A DNA stretch of 48,000 nt from Planctomycetota bacterium. Lineage in GTDB: Bacteria; Planctomycetota; SZUA-567; H5-PLA8. The translations under genes were made by a program, and so were the position numbers. The notes under the pieces were generated by a model, which worked only from the letters and a program-made list of their open reading frames with translations, was not told the DNA's origin and made no database searches. Below, in pieces: positions 30,249-38,708 of this stretch. Every line of letters starts with the position of its first letter. Within the stretch, counting starts at the first letter, position 1. The stretch is from NCBI GenBank assembly GCA_023150555.1, contig JAKLKQ010000053.1, positions 1-48,000 on the forward strand, in the 5' to 3' direction.

Positions 30249-31598
30249 ATGTTTGAGGCCTTCGGCAATATCGCCAAAATTCCCGAGTTGCGGAAGAAGA
30301 CGGTCGCTACGCTTCTGCTGCTGATCCTCTGCCGACTCGGCGTCTTCATCCCGCTGCCGGGCGTGAACCTGGCGGCCATCCGCAACTTCATGACCGGTTC
30401 GGACGAGTCCGGGGTCGGGCAGTTCCTGAGCATCCTGGACATGTTTGCCGGCGGCGGCTTGAGCAACGCGTCGATCTTCGCGCTGGGCATCATGCCGTAC
30501 ATCTCGGCATCGATTATCTTCCAGCTCCTGACGGCCATCGTACCCTCGCTGCAGAAGGTGGCGAAGGAAGGCGAGAGCGGCCGCCGCAAGATCACCCAGT
30601 GGACCCGCTACGCGACCATCCTGCTCTGCGTCATCCAGTCCGTGATCATCTGCGCTACGCTCCAGCAGACGACCGGCCAGCACGGCGAGTCCTTCGTGAT
30701 CAATCCGGGCTTCGGCTTCCTGTTGAATTCTGCAATCATTCTTAGCGCCGGCACGGCCTTCCTGATGTGGCTGGGCGAGCAGATCGACGAGTTCGGCCTG
30801 GGCAACGGCATGTCGCTGATCATCATGATCGGCATCACGTCGCGCCTGCCCCTGGCGCTCGAGCAGGTGGTAGGCAACTTCGACCCGTCGCTGGAGGGCA
30901 ACCCCAGCGCGATCGGCCCCAGCCAGCTGGTGATCCTGGCCTTCCTCTTCCTGGTGATGGTGACGGCGATCGTCTTCGTCACCGAGGCGACGCGGCGCAT
31001 CCCGATGCAGACGCCCAAGCGCTCGCGCATGGGCTTCCGCCAGCAGCACTACCTGCCGCTGAAGCTGAACGCCTCGGGCGTCATCGCGATCATCTTCGCA
31101 CAGGCGCTGATGATGATTCCCGGCTTCCTGGCCAACCCGCAGCTGTTCGGCTCCGTCGGCGGGTTCTTCCAGGTCTTCTTCTCGCACGACAGCTTCCTGT
31201 ACGTGACGATCTACCTGCTGCTGATCGTCTTCTTCTCGTACTTCTACACCGCCGTGCTGTTCGACCCGAAGGAGCACGCCGAGAACTTCAAGCAGTACGG
31301 CATGTTCATTCCTGGTATCCGGCCCGGCATCGATACCCGCAACTACCTCGAGTCGGTGATGAACCGCATCACCTTTGCGGGCGCGGTCTTTATCGCCATC
31401 ATCGCCATCGTGCCCATGCTCATCAACACGGGCATGAACGTGAGCTACATCATCTCGGGCTTCTTCGGTGGTACCGGCCTGCTGATCATCGTCGGCGTGG
31501 CCCTGGACATGATCAACCGGATCGAGTCGCACATGCTGATGGAACGCTACGACGGGTTCCTGAAGGGCGGCGGCCGGATCCGGGGCCGCCGTGGCTGA
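30249..31598 (+). CDS. secY: Protein translocase channel SecY
   Basis: A 449-residue integral membrane protein with about ten helices. Signatures are RLGVFIPLPGVNL near the N-terminus, the plug region after it, and the cytoplasmic loop RRIPMQTPKRSRMGF, which contacts SecA and ribosome. Later blocks LPLKLNASGVIAIIF and FDPKEHAENFKQYGMFIPGIRPG are typical. It forms the translocation pore with SecE and SecG. It sits at its classical place after rplO. Together with lepB in the same operon, two secretion genes share transcription with ribosomal ones. Confidence 0.95.
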   Translation: MFEAFGNIAKIPELRKKTVATLLLLILCRLGVFIPLPGVNLAAIRNFMTGSDESGVGQFLSILDMFAGGGLSNASIFALGIMPYISASIIFQLLTAIVPSLQKVAKEGESGRRKITQWTRYATILLCVIQSVIICATLQQTTGQHGESFVINPGFGFLLNSAIILSAGTAFLMWLGEQIDEFGLGNGMSLIIMIGITSRLPLALEQVVGNFDPSLEGNPSAIGPSQLVILAFLFLVMVTAIVFVTEATRRIPMQTPKRSRMGFRQQHYLPLKLNASGVIAIIFAQALMMIPGFLANPQLFGSVGGFFQVFFSHDSFLYVTIYLLLIVFFSYFYTAVLFDPKEHAENFKQYGMFIPGIRPGIDTRNYLESVMNRITFAGAVFIAIIAIVPMLINTGMNVSYIISGFFGGTGLLIIVGVALDMINRIESHMLMERYDGFLKGGGRIRGRRG

Positions 31599-31608
31599 CC
31601 GTTTCATG

Positions 31609-31627
31609 GCCGGGCCTCGGGCCCGGC
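31609..31627 (+). terminator. GC-rich hairpin after secY (weak terminator or processing site)
   Basis: GCCGGGCC (31609-31616) and GGCCCGGC (31620-31627) form an 8-bp stem with a 3-nt loop, 11 bp after the secY stop. No T-run follows, so it may attenuate or protect mRNA rather than terminate. adk starts 162 bp further on. Confidence 0.35.
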
Positions 31628-31789
31628 GCAGGACGACGGGGAGCACGTATTCCAAGGCCGGGATGGAGCCGGACCAACGGCCGGCCGTCCCGTCCGGCGC
31701 GCCGCAGTTTGACCTTCCGCGTCTCCCCCCGATTCGTCCGCCGCTCAACGCCGGTGCGGTGCCTGCCGACCGTTCGAGGAGGTGCGTTC

Positions 31790-32680
31790 ATGGCGCGTGC
31801 CCAGATCGTCGTGTTGCTCGGTCCGCCGGGCGCAGGCAAGGGCACGCAGGCCAAGCGGCTGGCCAAGCAGGGTAAATTCCTGCACCTGGCTACCGGGGAC
31901 CTTCTGCGCAGCGCCGTCGCGCGCGGCACCGAGTTGGGCAAGGTCGTCCGCCCGATCATGGAAGCCGGCGGCCTGGTCTCCGACGAGCTGGTCATGGGGC
32001 TGCTGAAGGAAGCCATGGCCGAAGTCGGCGGCGCCAAGGACGCGCAGCGCGTGATCTTCGACGGCATGCCGCGGACGCTGCCGCAGGCCGCAATGCTGGA
32101 CGAGTTGCTGGCGGAATCCGGCCGCACCATCGACCGGGTCGTCCTGATCAACACCGCCGACAATGTCCTGGTCGACCGCGTCGCGCAGCGGCGCAGCTGC
32201 GTCGTCTGCGGGGCCGTCTACAACCTGAAGGCGAAGCCGCCCCAGGTGCCCGGACACTGCGACGCCTGCAACGGCGAGCTGATCCAGCGCCCAGACGACC
32301 GCCGCGAGACGGTCCTCGCGCGCCTGCGCAAGTACTGGCAGGACACCGCCCCGCTGATCGACCTGTTCCGCGGGCGCGGGCTGCTGGTGGAAGTCCCCGG
32401 CAACGGCTCGATGGACGAGGTCGCCGCCGGCGTGATGGCGGCCGTCGACGGAAAACCGGCGCCCAAGGCCGCGAAGGCCGCGAAGGCCGCGCCTTCCGCC
32501 CAACCGGCGGGCCGCAAGGGCCAGGCCCGCGCGAAGGCCAAGCGGAGCCCGTCGCGGAAGAAGCCCGCGCGCCGCGCGCCCGCGAAGAAGGGGCGCAAGG
32601 CGGCCCGCATGCGCAAGAAGAAGGCCGCGCCGTGCGGCGGCAACCGCGCCAAGGCCGGCCGCAAGAAGCGCCGATCCTGA
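31790..32680 (+). CDS. adk: Adenylate kinase with a long basic tail
   Basis: Interconverts ATP + AMP and 2 ADP. Residues 1-220 are a complete long-form enzyme: P-loop GPPGAGKGT (11-19), ATGDLLR, DGMPRTLPQA (usually DGFPRT), and a zinc-type LID with C137/C140 and C157/C160. The following 75 residues are almost only Lys, Arg, Ala, Pro and Ser (AKRSPSRKKPARRAPAKKG), like a histone H1 or AlgP tail, and are not part of the enzyme family. ATG 31790 has GGAGG upstream. secY-adk-map order is common in bacteria. The tail could bind RNA or DNA, or match the tails on the ribosomal proteins; this is inference. Confidence 0.92.
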   Translation: MARAQIVVLLGPPGAGKGTQAKRLAKQGKFLHLATGDLLRSAVARGTELGKVVRPIMEAGGLVSDELVMGLLKEAMAEVGGAKDAQRVIFDGMPRTLPQAAMLDELLAESGRTIDRVVLINTADNVLVDRVAQRRSCVVCGAVYNLKAKPPQVPGHCDACNGELIQRPDDRRETVLARLRKYWQDTAPLIDLFRGRGLLVEVPGNGSMDEVAAGVMAAVDGKPAPKAAKAAKAAPSAQPAGRKGQARAKAKRSPSRKKPARRAPAKKGRKAARMRKKKAAPCGGNRAKAGRKKRRS

Positions 32681-32707
32681 ACCCGCGTTGACGAGAGGCA
32701 CGGACTT

Positions 32708-33493
32708 TTGGCCATCATCTTCTACTCCGAACGGCAGATCGCCCTGATCCGGGAAGCCTCCCGCATCGTCGCCGAGGCGCGCGAAATCGTCCGCGAGATG
32801 GCCAAGCCCGGCACGACCACCCGCGAGATGGACCAGGCCGTCGCCAAGCATTTGAAGAAGCGCGGCGGCGAGTCGCCCTTCCTACACTATCGCCTGCCGG
32901 GCAAGGAACCCTTCCCGGCCACCGTCTGCGCCAGCGTCAACGACGTGGTCGTGCACGGCACGCCCGACGATGTGCCGCTGAAGGAAGGCGATCTGGTCGC
33001 CATCGACATCGGCGTGCGCAAGAACGGCTACATCGGCGATTCGGCCTGGACCTACCCGATCGGCAAGGTCGACGAGAAGGCCCAGGCGCTTCTGAAGGCC
33101 GGCGAGGAATCGCTGTACGCCGGCATCAACGCCATGAAGCCGCGCGGGAAGCTGGTCGAATGCAGCCGCGCAATCCAGGAACTGGTCGAAGGCCGAGGCT
33201 TCTCGGTGGTGCGCGACTACGTCGGCCACGGTGTCGGGCAGTCGCTGCACGAAGAGCCGCAGGTCTACAACTACGTGCAACTGGGACAGAACCTGCCCTT
33301 CTGGCGCACGATCCTGAAGCCCGGCATGGTGCTGGCCGTTGAGCCCATGGTCAACGAGGGCACCGCCAAGGTGATCAGCGACGACGGCAAGTGGCCCGTG
33401 CGCACCGCCGACGGCGGCCGCTCGGTGCACTTCGAACACACCATCGCGATCCTGGAAGACAGGGTCGAGATCCTCACTACGCTGGGCGAGTGA
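32708..33493 (+). CDS. map: Methionine aminopeptidase type I
   Basis: Removes initiator Met from nascent chains. At 261 residues it has standard length. The dinuclear metal ligands are D100 (VAIDIGV), D111 (GDSAWT), H174 (GHGVG), E212 (VEPMV) and E243 (FEHTI), and H84 (VVHGTP) positions the substrate. The start is TTG 32708. It closes the operon: infA, rpmJ, rpsM and later genes that often follow are absent, and a terminator starts 25 bp after the stop. Confidence 0.94.
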   Translation: MAIIFYSERQIALIREASRIVAEAREIVREMAKPGTTTREMDQAVAKHLKKRGGESPFLHYRLPGKEPFPATVCASVNDVVVHGTPDDVPLKEGDLVAIDIGVRKNGYIGDSAWTYPIGKVDEKAQALLKAGEESLYAGINAMKPRGKLVECSRAIQELVEGRGFSVVRDYVGHGVGQSLHEEPQVYNYVQLGQNLPFWRTILKPGMVLAVEPMVNEGTAKVISDDGKWPVRTADGGRSVHFEHTIAILEDRVEILTTLGE

Positions 33494-33518
33494 CCTGCTT
33501 CACAACTTCGCGGGCATG

Positions 33519-33552
33519 AAAAAAGCGCGCCTTGTCGGCGCGCCTTTTTTTG
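33519..33552. terminator. Bidirectional Rho-independent terminator
   Basis: A6-GCGCGCC, a short TTGTC loop, then GGCGCGC-CT7. The stem is at least 7 GC pairs extended by A/T pairs, with T-runs on either strand. It lies between map (ends 33493) and the convergent oleA (ends 33570), and can serve both. Confidence 0.9.
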
Positions 33553-33569
33553 TGGCTGCGGTTGCGTGC

Positions 33570-34604
33570 TTAGTACTTGAAGGTGCCGAAGGCGGTGCTG
33601 ACGCCCGAGCTGCCCATGGCCAGCAGCACCTGCATGCCGCGCTGGAGGCGGCCTTCCTCGGCGGCGACGGACATGCCCAGCGGCAGCGTCGCGGAGACGG
33701 TGTTGCCGAAGCGGCTGTGCGTCTCGTAGACGGCCTCGGGGGCCAGATCCAGGATGCGGCTGACGGCGCGCGTCACCGACTTGCTGACGCTGTGCCCGAA
33801 GACGATGTCGAACTTGCGGAAGGTGTCGGGCAGCTTTGGGAAGTGCTCGAACATGCGCGCCTTGGTGAACGAGAGCAGTTCGGCGGGCCATGTCACGAAG
33901 CTCATCGGCCGCAGGCGGTGGCTGGCGTCCTGCGGCGCGAAGTCCCGCGCGCTGGGCAGCGAGATCTTGCACAGGTCGTGCATCTCGCCGTAGGTGCGGA
34001 AGCTGAACAGGCCGTTGGTGGGGTCGCCGTCGTCGGTCAGCAGCGTGGCCGTGGCGGCCTCGCCGATGGTGTAGCCCGAGAAGTAGTGCTCCAGGTCGTT
34101 GGGGCTCTTCAGCTCGAACGGCGTGTATTCCCGCGTGTTGAACTCGCAGTTGAGGATCATCACGGTTTTGTGGCTGCCCTGATCGATCAGGCTCTTGGCG
34201 ACCGAGACGCTGCGCATCCAGCTCGCGCAGGCGTCCATGATGTCGAAGCAGGTGGCGTTGCGCAGGCCCAGCTGGCTCTGGAAGAGGTTCGCCGTGGCGG
34301 GCTCGATCCAGGCCTTGCCTACGCCGGTGTAGATCAGCAGGTCGACGTCCTCGGGGCGCATGCCGCTGCGCTTCAGTACCTCGCGCCCGGCCTTCAGGCC
34401 GAAGTCGACGGCCTTCTCGTCGGGCTTGCGGTGGTAGCGCACCTGGGTGCCGGAGATGCGGAAGAACCGAAGCATCTTCTCTTCCAGGCACTTCAGGATC
34501 GGCTCGGGCAGATGCTTGCGGCTGCAGTCCACCACCTTGCTGATCAGGTCTTCGTTGCTCACCCTTTGACTGGGCAGAGCATACGCAATATCCACGATCT
34601 TCAT
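33570..34604 (-). CDS. oleA: OleA, acyl-CoA condensing thiolase of olefin biosynthesis
   Basis: A 344-residue thiolase-fold enzyme that joins two acyl-CoAs head to head to a beta-keto acid. The catalytic Cys is in IMDACASWMRS (C126), His in FGHSVSK and Asn in SRFGNTVSA. A Glu in GKAWIEPATAN (about 101) corresponds to the distinctive OleA glutamate. ATG 34604 gives the family N-terminus (MKIVDIAYALPSQRVSNEDL). The in-frame 34784 start adds 60 residues with a hydrophobic stretch and no ribosome-binding site, so it was not used. Its partners oleB, oleC and oleD lie divergently beside it, which makes OleA rather than FabH the right name. Confidence 0.87.
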   Translation of the reverse strand: MKIVDIAYALPSQRVSNEDLISKVVDCSRKHLPEPILKCLEEKMLRFFRISGTQVRYHRKPDEKAVDFGLKAGREVLKRSGMRPEDVDLLIYTGVGKAWIEPATANLFQSQLGLRNATCFDIMDACASWMRSVSVAKSLIDQGSHKTVMILNCEFNTREYTPFELKSPNDLEHYFSGYTIGEAATATLLTDDGDPTNGLFSFRTYGEMHDLCKISLPSARDFAPQDASHRLRPMSFVTWPAELLSFTKARMFEHFPKLPDTFRKFDIVFGHSVSKSVTRAVSRILDLAPEAVYETHSRFGNTVSATLPLGMSVAAEEGRLQRGMQVLLAMGSSGVSTAFGTFKY

Positions 34605-34784
34605 GGCTGGCTTCGGCTTCCCTGGTTGTCGAGGTTGGGCGGCCGTCTCAGGGCTCGCCAAGCCCAATAGAATCGCCGCAAGGAGGCACTTCCGCAAGCC
34701 TGAATTCGTCGGTTGGCGACCCTTCTTTAGCCCTATTGCTGAGCCCGCCCGGGGGCTCCGCCTTTGCTGGGAGTTTGAACTCAT

Positions 34785-34807
34785 AACTCATTTCAGTAAA
34801 ATGAGTT
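34785..34807. promoter_or_regulatory. 9-bp-arm palindrome between oleA and oleB (candidate operator)
   Basis: AACTCATTT (34785-34793) and AAATGAGTT (34799-34807) are perfect inverted copies around CAGTA. A further AACTCAT-like word precedes (GAACTCAT, 34778-34785). The 363-bp divergent gap is otherwise GC-rich, so this AT-rich site stands out as a regulator binding site for one or both ole transcripts. Confidence 0.5.
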
Positions 34808-34885
34808 GTGAAATCTTTGCGCTAGCTGCCCAGAGCGGGCATTCGCGGCCGTTTTCAGCCACGTGCCCGGATGACCGCGCCGTGT

Positions 34886-34915
34886 TTGACAAGAGGCGGT
34901 ATTCTTGGGGATGAT
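34886..34915 (+). promoter_or_regulatory. Candidate promoter of oleBCD
   Basis: TTGACA (34886-34891) is a perfect -35; GATGAT (34910-34915) after 18 bp is a fair -10. It is 50-80 bp before oleB. I saw no equally clear promoter for oleA on the other strand. Confidence 0.4.
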
Positions 34916-34967
34916 CGAAGGCTGGCCACGTACCCGCATGAATTGAGTTCCTCGGCAGGGAGAGGCG

Positions 34968-35933
34968 ATGCCGTTGTCCGAGTCCACCGTCCAGACCGAC
35001 CTCCGCGCGCGGCTGCAGCGCCTGGATCCGGCGCTGTACCCGTACCAGGGCAAGTACCTGGACCGTGGCGGCCTGCGCTACCACTATCTCGACGAAGGCT
35101 CCGGCGCACCGGTGGTGATGATTCACGGCAATCCGACCTGGTCGCTGTACTACCGTTCGCTGGTGGAAGGCCTGCGCGGCACGCACCGCTGCATCGTGCC
35201 CGACCACATGGGCTGCGGCTTCAGCGACAAGCCCGGCGACGACGGCTACGCGTATACGCTCGCCAAGCGCATCGACGACCTGGAAGCCCTGCTCGAACAC
35301 CTGGGCTTGCGCGAGAACATCACGCTGGTCGTGCACGACTGGGGCGGGCTGGTGGGGATGGGCTATGCCGCGCGGCATCCCGAGCGCATTGCGCGCATCG
35401 CCGCGCTGAACACGATGGCCTTCCACATTCCGCCGAACAAGCCGCTGCCGTGGAGCCTCTGGCTGGTGCGCACGCCGCTGGGCGTGCTGCTGGTGCGCGG
35501 GCTGAACATGTTCGTGCGCGTGACGGGCCGCATCGGCGCCAAGCGCCGGCCCTTGTCGCCTGCGCTGCGCGCGGCCTTCGCAGCGCCGTACGACAGCTGG
35601 GCGCACCGCATCGGCGTGCAGCGCTTCGTCGAGGACATCCCGGTCAAGCACGGCGACGCCAGCTACGACGAATTCACGAAGATCGAAGCTGCGCTGCCGA
35701 AGTTCGCCAAGACGCCGATCCTGATCTGCTGGGGCGAGCAGGACTTCGTCTTCGACCTGCGCATCCTTGAAGAGTGGAAGAAGCGGTGTTCCCACGCGCA
35801 GGTGCTGAGTTTTCCCGACGGCGGGCACCTGATTCTCGAGGATGCCGCGCCGGAAATCCTCGAACGCCTCCGCGCATTCCTCGACGCGCCCGCCCGCCAG
35901 TCCGCCCCGCAGACGGCCGACCGCTCCGCATGA
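34968..35933 (+). CDS. oleB: OleB, beta-lactone decarboxylase (alpha/beta hydrolase)
   Basis: A 321-residue alpha/beta hydrolase of the haloalkane-dehalogenase-like group. Motifs: oxyanion-loop HGNPTWS (53-59), nucleophile Asp in VVHDWGG (D124), acid in ICWGEQDFVFD, base His in FPDGGHLILED. In Ole pathways this enzyme decarboxylates the beta-lactone made by OleC to the final alkene. ATG 34968 has GGGAGAGG upstream. Its stop overlaps the oleC start. In isolation it could be called a dehalogenase; the operon decides. Confidence 0.85.
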   Translation: MPLSESTVQTDLRARLQRLDPALYPYQGKYLDRGGLRYHYLDEGSGAPVVMIHGNPTWSLYYRSLVEGLRGTHRCIVPDHMGCGFSDKPGDDGYAYTLAKRIDDLEALLEHLGLRENITLVVHDWGGLVGMGYAARHPERIARIAALNTMAFHIPPNKPLPWSLWLVRTPLGVLLVRGLNMFVRVTGRIGAKRRPLSPALRAAFAAPYDSWAHRIGVQRFVEDIPVKHGDASYDEFTKIEAALPKFAKTPILICWGEQDFVFDLRILEEWKKRCSHAQVLSFPDGGHLILEDAAPEILERLRAFLDAPARQSAPQTADRSA

Positions 35934-37597
35934 GCGCTCCCGCGAACGTCGCCGAGCGCCTCGCCCGGCAGGCGCGCGAACGCCCCAACGAGGAGGCCGT
36001 CGTCAAGCAGTCGGGCCTCGAAGAGTTCCGCGCCGTCACCTACCGCGAGTTGGAGGACGAGACCGAGCGCCTCGCGCGGGGCCTGCGCCGCGCCGGCGTT
36101 GGGCCGGGCGCGCGGACGGTGCTGATGGTTCCGCCGGGGCCGGAGATGGTTGCGCTGGCCTTCGCGCTGCTGCGGTCGGGCGCGGTGCCCGTGCTGATCG
36201 ATCCCGGCATGGGCGTGCGCAACCTGAAGGGCTGCATCGCGCAGGTCGCGCCGGAGGCCTTTGTCGGCGTGCCGAAGGCCCAGGCGGCGCGCGCGCTGCT
36301 GGGCTGGGGCAAAGCCACGATCCGCACGCTCGTCACGGTCGGCACGCGGCTGGGGTGGGGCGGCTTGACGCTCGACGCCCTGCGCGCCGAGGGAGAAAAG
36401 GACGGGAAGGAGAAAGCGGCCGCCGCATGGCCCGCGCCGGACGAAAGCAACGGCGAGCCGTCGGCGATCTTCTTCACCAGCGGCAGCACCGGGCCGCCGA
36501 AGGGCACCGTCTACACGCACGCGATCCTGAATGCGCAGATCGACTCGATGGCCGCAACCTTCGCCATGGAACCCGGCCAGCGCGATCTGGCGACCTTTCC
36601 GCTCTTCGGGCTCTTCGGTCCCGCGCTGGGCATGACGACGATCGTGCCGGACATGGACGCCACGCGCCCCGCCAGCGCCGACCCGCGCCGCTTGGTGGCC
36701 GCCGTCGAACGCCAGCGCGCGACCAGCATGTTCGGTTCGCCCGCGCTGGTGAACACCATGTCCCGCCACATCGCCGAGCACGGCGTGAAGCTGCCGTCGC
36801 TCACGCGCGTGGTCTCGGCCGGCGCCCCGGCAAATCCGAAAGTTCTGGAACGCTTCGTCGCGGCGCTGGCGCCGGAGGCCGACTTCTTTACGCCCTACGG
36901 CGCGACGGAGGCCCTGCCGGTCTGCACCATCGGCCACCGCGAGATCCTGGGCGAGACGCGCCGCGCCACCGGCGAGGGCAAGGGCGTCTGCGTCGGCCGC
37001 CCCGTTGCGGGGATCACCGTGAAGGCGATCCGCATCACCGACGAGTCCATCGCTGAATGGTCCGAGAGCCTTTGCGTGGGCCCGGGCGAGACCGGCGAGC
37101 TGGCCGTGAAGGGCCCCGTCGTCACGCCGGCCTACTACCGCCGCGACGACGCGACCGCGCTGGCCAAGATGCGCGACCCCGCCGACGGGAAACTCTGGCA
37201 CCGCATGGGCGATGTCGGGTACCTCGACGCCCAGGGCCGCGTCTGGATGTGCGGGCGCAAGTCGCACCGCGTCGCCACGCGCGACGGGACGCTTTTTACC
37301 GTCGCCTGCGAGGGCGTCTTCAACGCGCATCCGCAGGTCTACCGCAGCGCGCTGGTGGGCGTTGGCGAGGCCGGCGCGCAGGCCCCGGTGCTGTGCGTTG
37401 AGCTGGAAAAGAGCGCCGGCAATCGCGAACGCATTCGCAAGGAACTGCTCGAACTGGGTGCCGCCCACGCGCACACGGCGGGCTTGCGCGAGATCCACTT
37501 CCATCCGGGCTTTCCGGTGGACATCCGGCACAACTCGAAGATCTTCCGCGAGAAGCTGCGGCCCTGGGCGGCGGCGCGCATCGGAGTGCGGCCATGA
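35930..37597 (+). CDS. oleC: OleC, beta-lactone synthetase (AMP-dependent ligase fold)
   Basis: A 555-residue ANL-superfamily enzyme that cyclises the beta-hydroxy acid from OleD to a beta-lactone with ATP. P-loop FFTSGSTGPPKGT (181-193), the A5 block YGATEALP, and the C-terminal hinge and lid including GRKSHRVATRDG with the catalytic-region Lys of HNSKIFREKL near the end. ATG 35930 overlaps the oleB stop (ATGA); open frame continues further upstream inside oleB and is not coding. Its stop overlaps the oleD start. A fatty-acyl-CoA ligase would look similar alone. Confidence 0.86.
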   Translation: MSAPANVAERLARQARERPNEEAVVKQSGLEEFRAVTYRELEDETERLARGLRRAGVGPGARTVLMVPPGPEMVALAFALLRSGAVPVLIDPGMGVRNLKGCIAQVAPEAFVGVPKAQAARALLGWGKATIRTLVTVGTRLGWGGLTLDALRAEGEKDGKEKAAAAWPAPDESNGEPSAIFFTSGSTGPPKGTVYTHAILNAQIDSMAATFAMEPGQRDLATFPLFGLFGPALGMTTIVPDMDATRPASADPRRLVAAVERQRATSMFGSPALVNTMSRHIAEHGVKLPSLTRVVSAGAPANPKVLERFVAALAPEADFFTPYGATEALPVCTIGHREILGETRRATGEGKGVCVGRPVAGITVKAIRITDESIAEWSESLCVGPGETGELAVKGPVVTPAYYRRDDATALAKMRDPADGKLWHRMGDVGYLDAQGRVWMCGRKSHRVATRDGTLFTVACEGVFNAHPQVYRSALVGVGEAGAQAPVLCVELEKSAGNRERIRKELLELGAAHAHTAGLREIHFHPGFPVDIRHNSKIFREKLRPWAAARIGVRP

Positions 37598-38589
37598 AGG
37601 CCCTGGTCACCGGCGGCGGCGGATTTCTGGGCGGCGCGATCGCCCGGCGCCTGGCCGAACGCGGCGACGCGGTGCGCACCTTCTCACGCTCGGCCTATCC
37701 GCAGCTGGACGCGCTGAAGATCGAGCAGGCGCGCGGGGACCTGGCGGAACTTTCCGCCGTGCGCCGCGCGGTGGCGGGCCGGGATGTCGTCTTTCATACC
37801 GCCGCGAAGGTTGGCATCTGGGGCAAGGCGGCGGACTTCGAACGCGCCAACATCCTGGGCACGCAGAACCTGATCGAGGCCTGCCGCCTGGAGAAGGTGC
37901 GCAAGCTCGTCTTCACCTCCTCGCCCAGCGTCACCTTCGCCGGGCGCGACCAGGAGGGCGTCGACGAGTCGGCGCCGTATCCCTCGCGCTTTCTGGCGCA
38001 TTACCCGCGCACGAAGGCCGAGGCCGAACGCCGCGTGCTTGCTGCCAGCGGCGCCGAGCTGGCCACCGTGAGCCTGCGCCCGCACTTGATCTGGGGCCCC
38101 GGCGACACGCACCTGGTGCCCAGCATCCTGGCGCGCGCGAAGGCCGGTTCGCTGCGCCTGGTCGGAAGACGCGGCGCGCGCGTGGACACCATCTATATCG
38201 ACAACGCCGTCGACGCGCATTTGCTGGCCGCCGAACGCCTCGCGCCGGGCGCGCCGCCTGCGAGCAAGGCGTACTTCGTCTCCAACGGCGAACCCATCCC
38301 GATGGCCGACTTCATCAACGGCATCGTGAAGGCGGGCGGATTGCCGCCGGTCACGCGCTACCTGCCGGCGTCCGTGGCTTACATGGCGGGGGCGATTTTT
38401 GAACTAATTTATATTCTTTTAGGTCATGAAGATGAGCCGCGCATGACGCGTTTCCTCGCCCGGCAGCTCGACACGGCGCACTGGTTCAACATCGGCGCGG
38501 CGCGGCGGGATCTGGGCTACGAACCCAAAGTGGCGCTTTCGGAGGGCTTTCTCCGATTGACCGAGCACTTGCAGAAAGGTGGCAGGTAA
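37594..38589 (+). CDS. oleD: OleD, NAD(P)H-dependent 2-alkyl-3-ketoalkanoate reductase
   Basis: A 331-residue extended short-chain dehydrogenase. Rossmann motif TGGGGFLGGAI (6-16), catalytic YPRTKAE (Tyr/Lys), and a 3-beta-HSD-like C-terminal half (SVAYMAGAIFELIYILL). It reduces the OleA product before OleC acts. It starts with ATGA overlap with oleC and ends the ole transcript. An AT-rich patch (38391-38425, codons for IFELIYILLGHED) uses codons such as TTA and ATT that are rare elsewhere in the gene. Confidence 0.86.
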   Translation: MKALVTGGGGFLGGAIARRLAERGDAVRTFSRSAYPQLDALKIEQARGDLAELSAVRRAVAGRDVVFHTAAKVGIWGKAADFERANILGTQNLIEACRLEKVRKLVFTSSPSVTFAGRDQEGVDESAPYPSRFLAHYPRTKAEAERRVLAASGAELATVSLRPHLIWGPGDTHLVPSILARAKAGSLRLVGRRGARVDTIYIDNAVDAHLLAAERLAPGAPPASKAYFVSNGEPIPMADFINGIVKAGGLPPVTRYLPASVAYMAGAIFELIYILLGHEDEPRMTRFLARQLDTAHWFNIGAARRDLGYEPKVALSEGFLRLTEHLQKGGR

Positions 38590-38708
38590 GGGCTTGCAGC
38601 TATTGTAAAGACCGTTAAATTTGTAGGGCCTTCAAGAAGGCAATTGACACGCGAAGGCATACGGGATCGGCAGTCACCTACTCGACAACCACCTTGGAGA
38701 ATTGTCCC

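Noticed and set aside
29187..31748. 853-residue open frame on the minus strand across rpsE, rplO and secY
   Set aside because: It is Asp/His/Arg-rich antisense sequence opposite three well-recognised genes, a common artefact in GC-rich coding DNA.
34605..34784. 60-residue N-terminal extension of OleA resembling a signal peptide
   Set aside because: No ribosome-binding site, no family similarity, and it would run through the palindrome-flanked promoter region; OleA acts on cytosolic acyl-CoA.
35663..37531. 622-residue minus-strand frame opposite oleC
   Set aside because: Antisense of a gene with clear ANL motifs; composition is typical of a GC-rich shadow frame.
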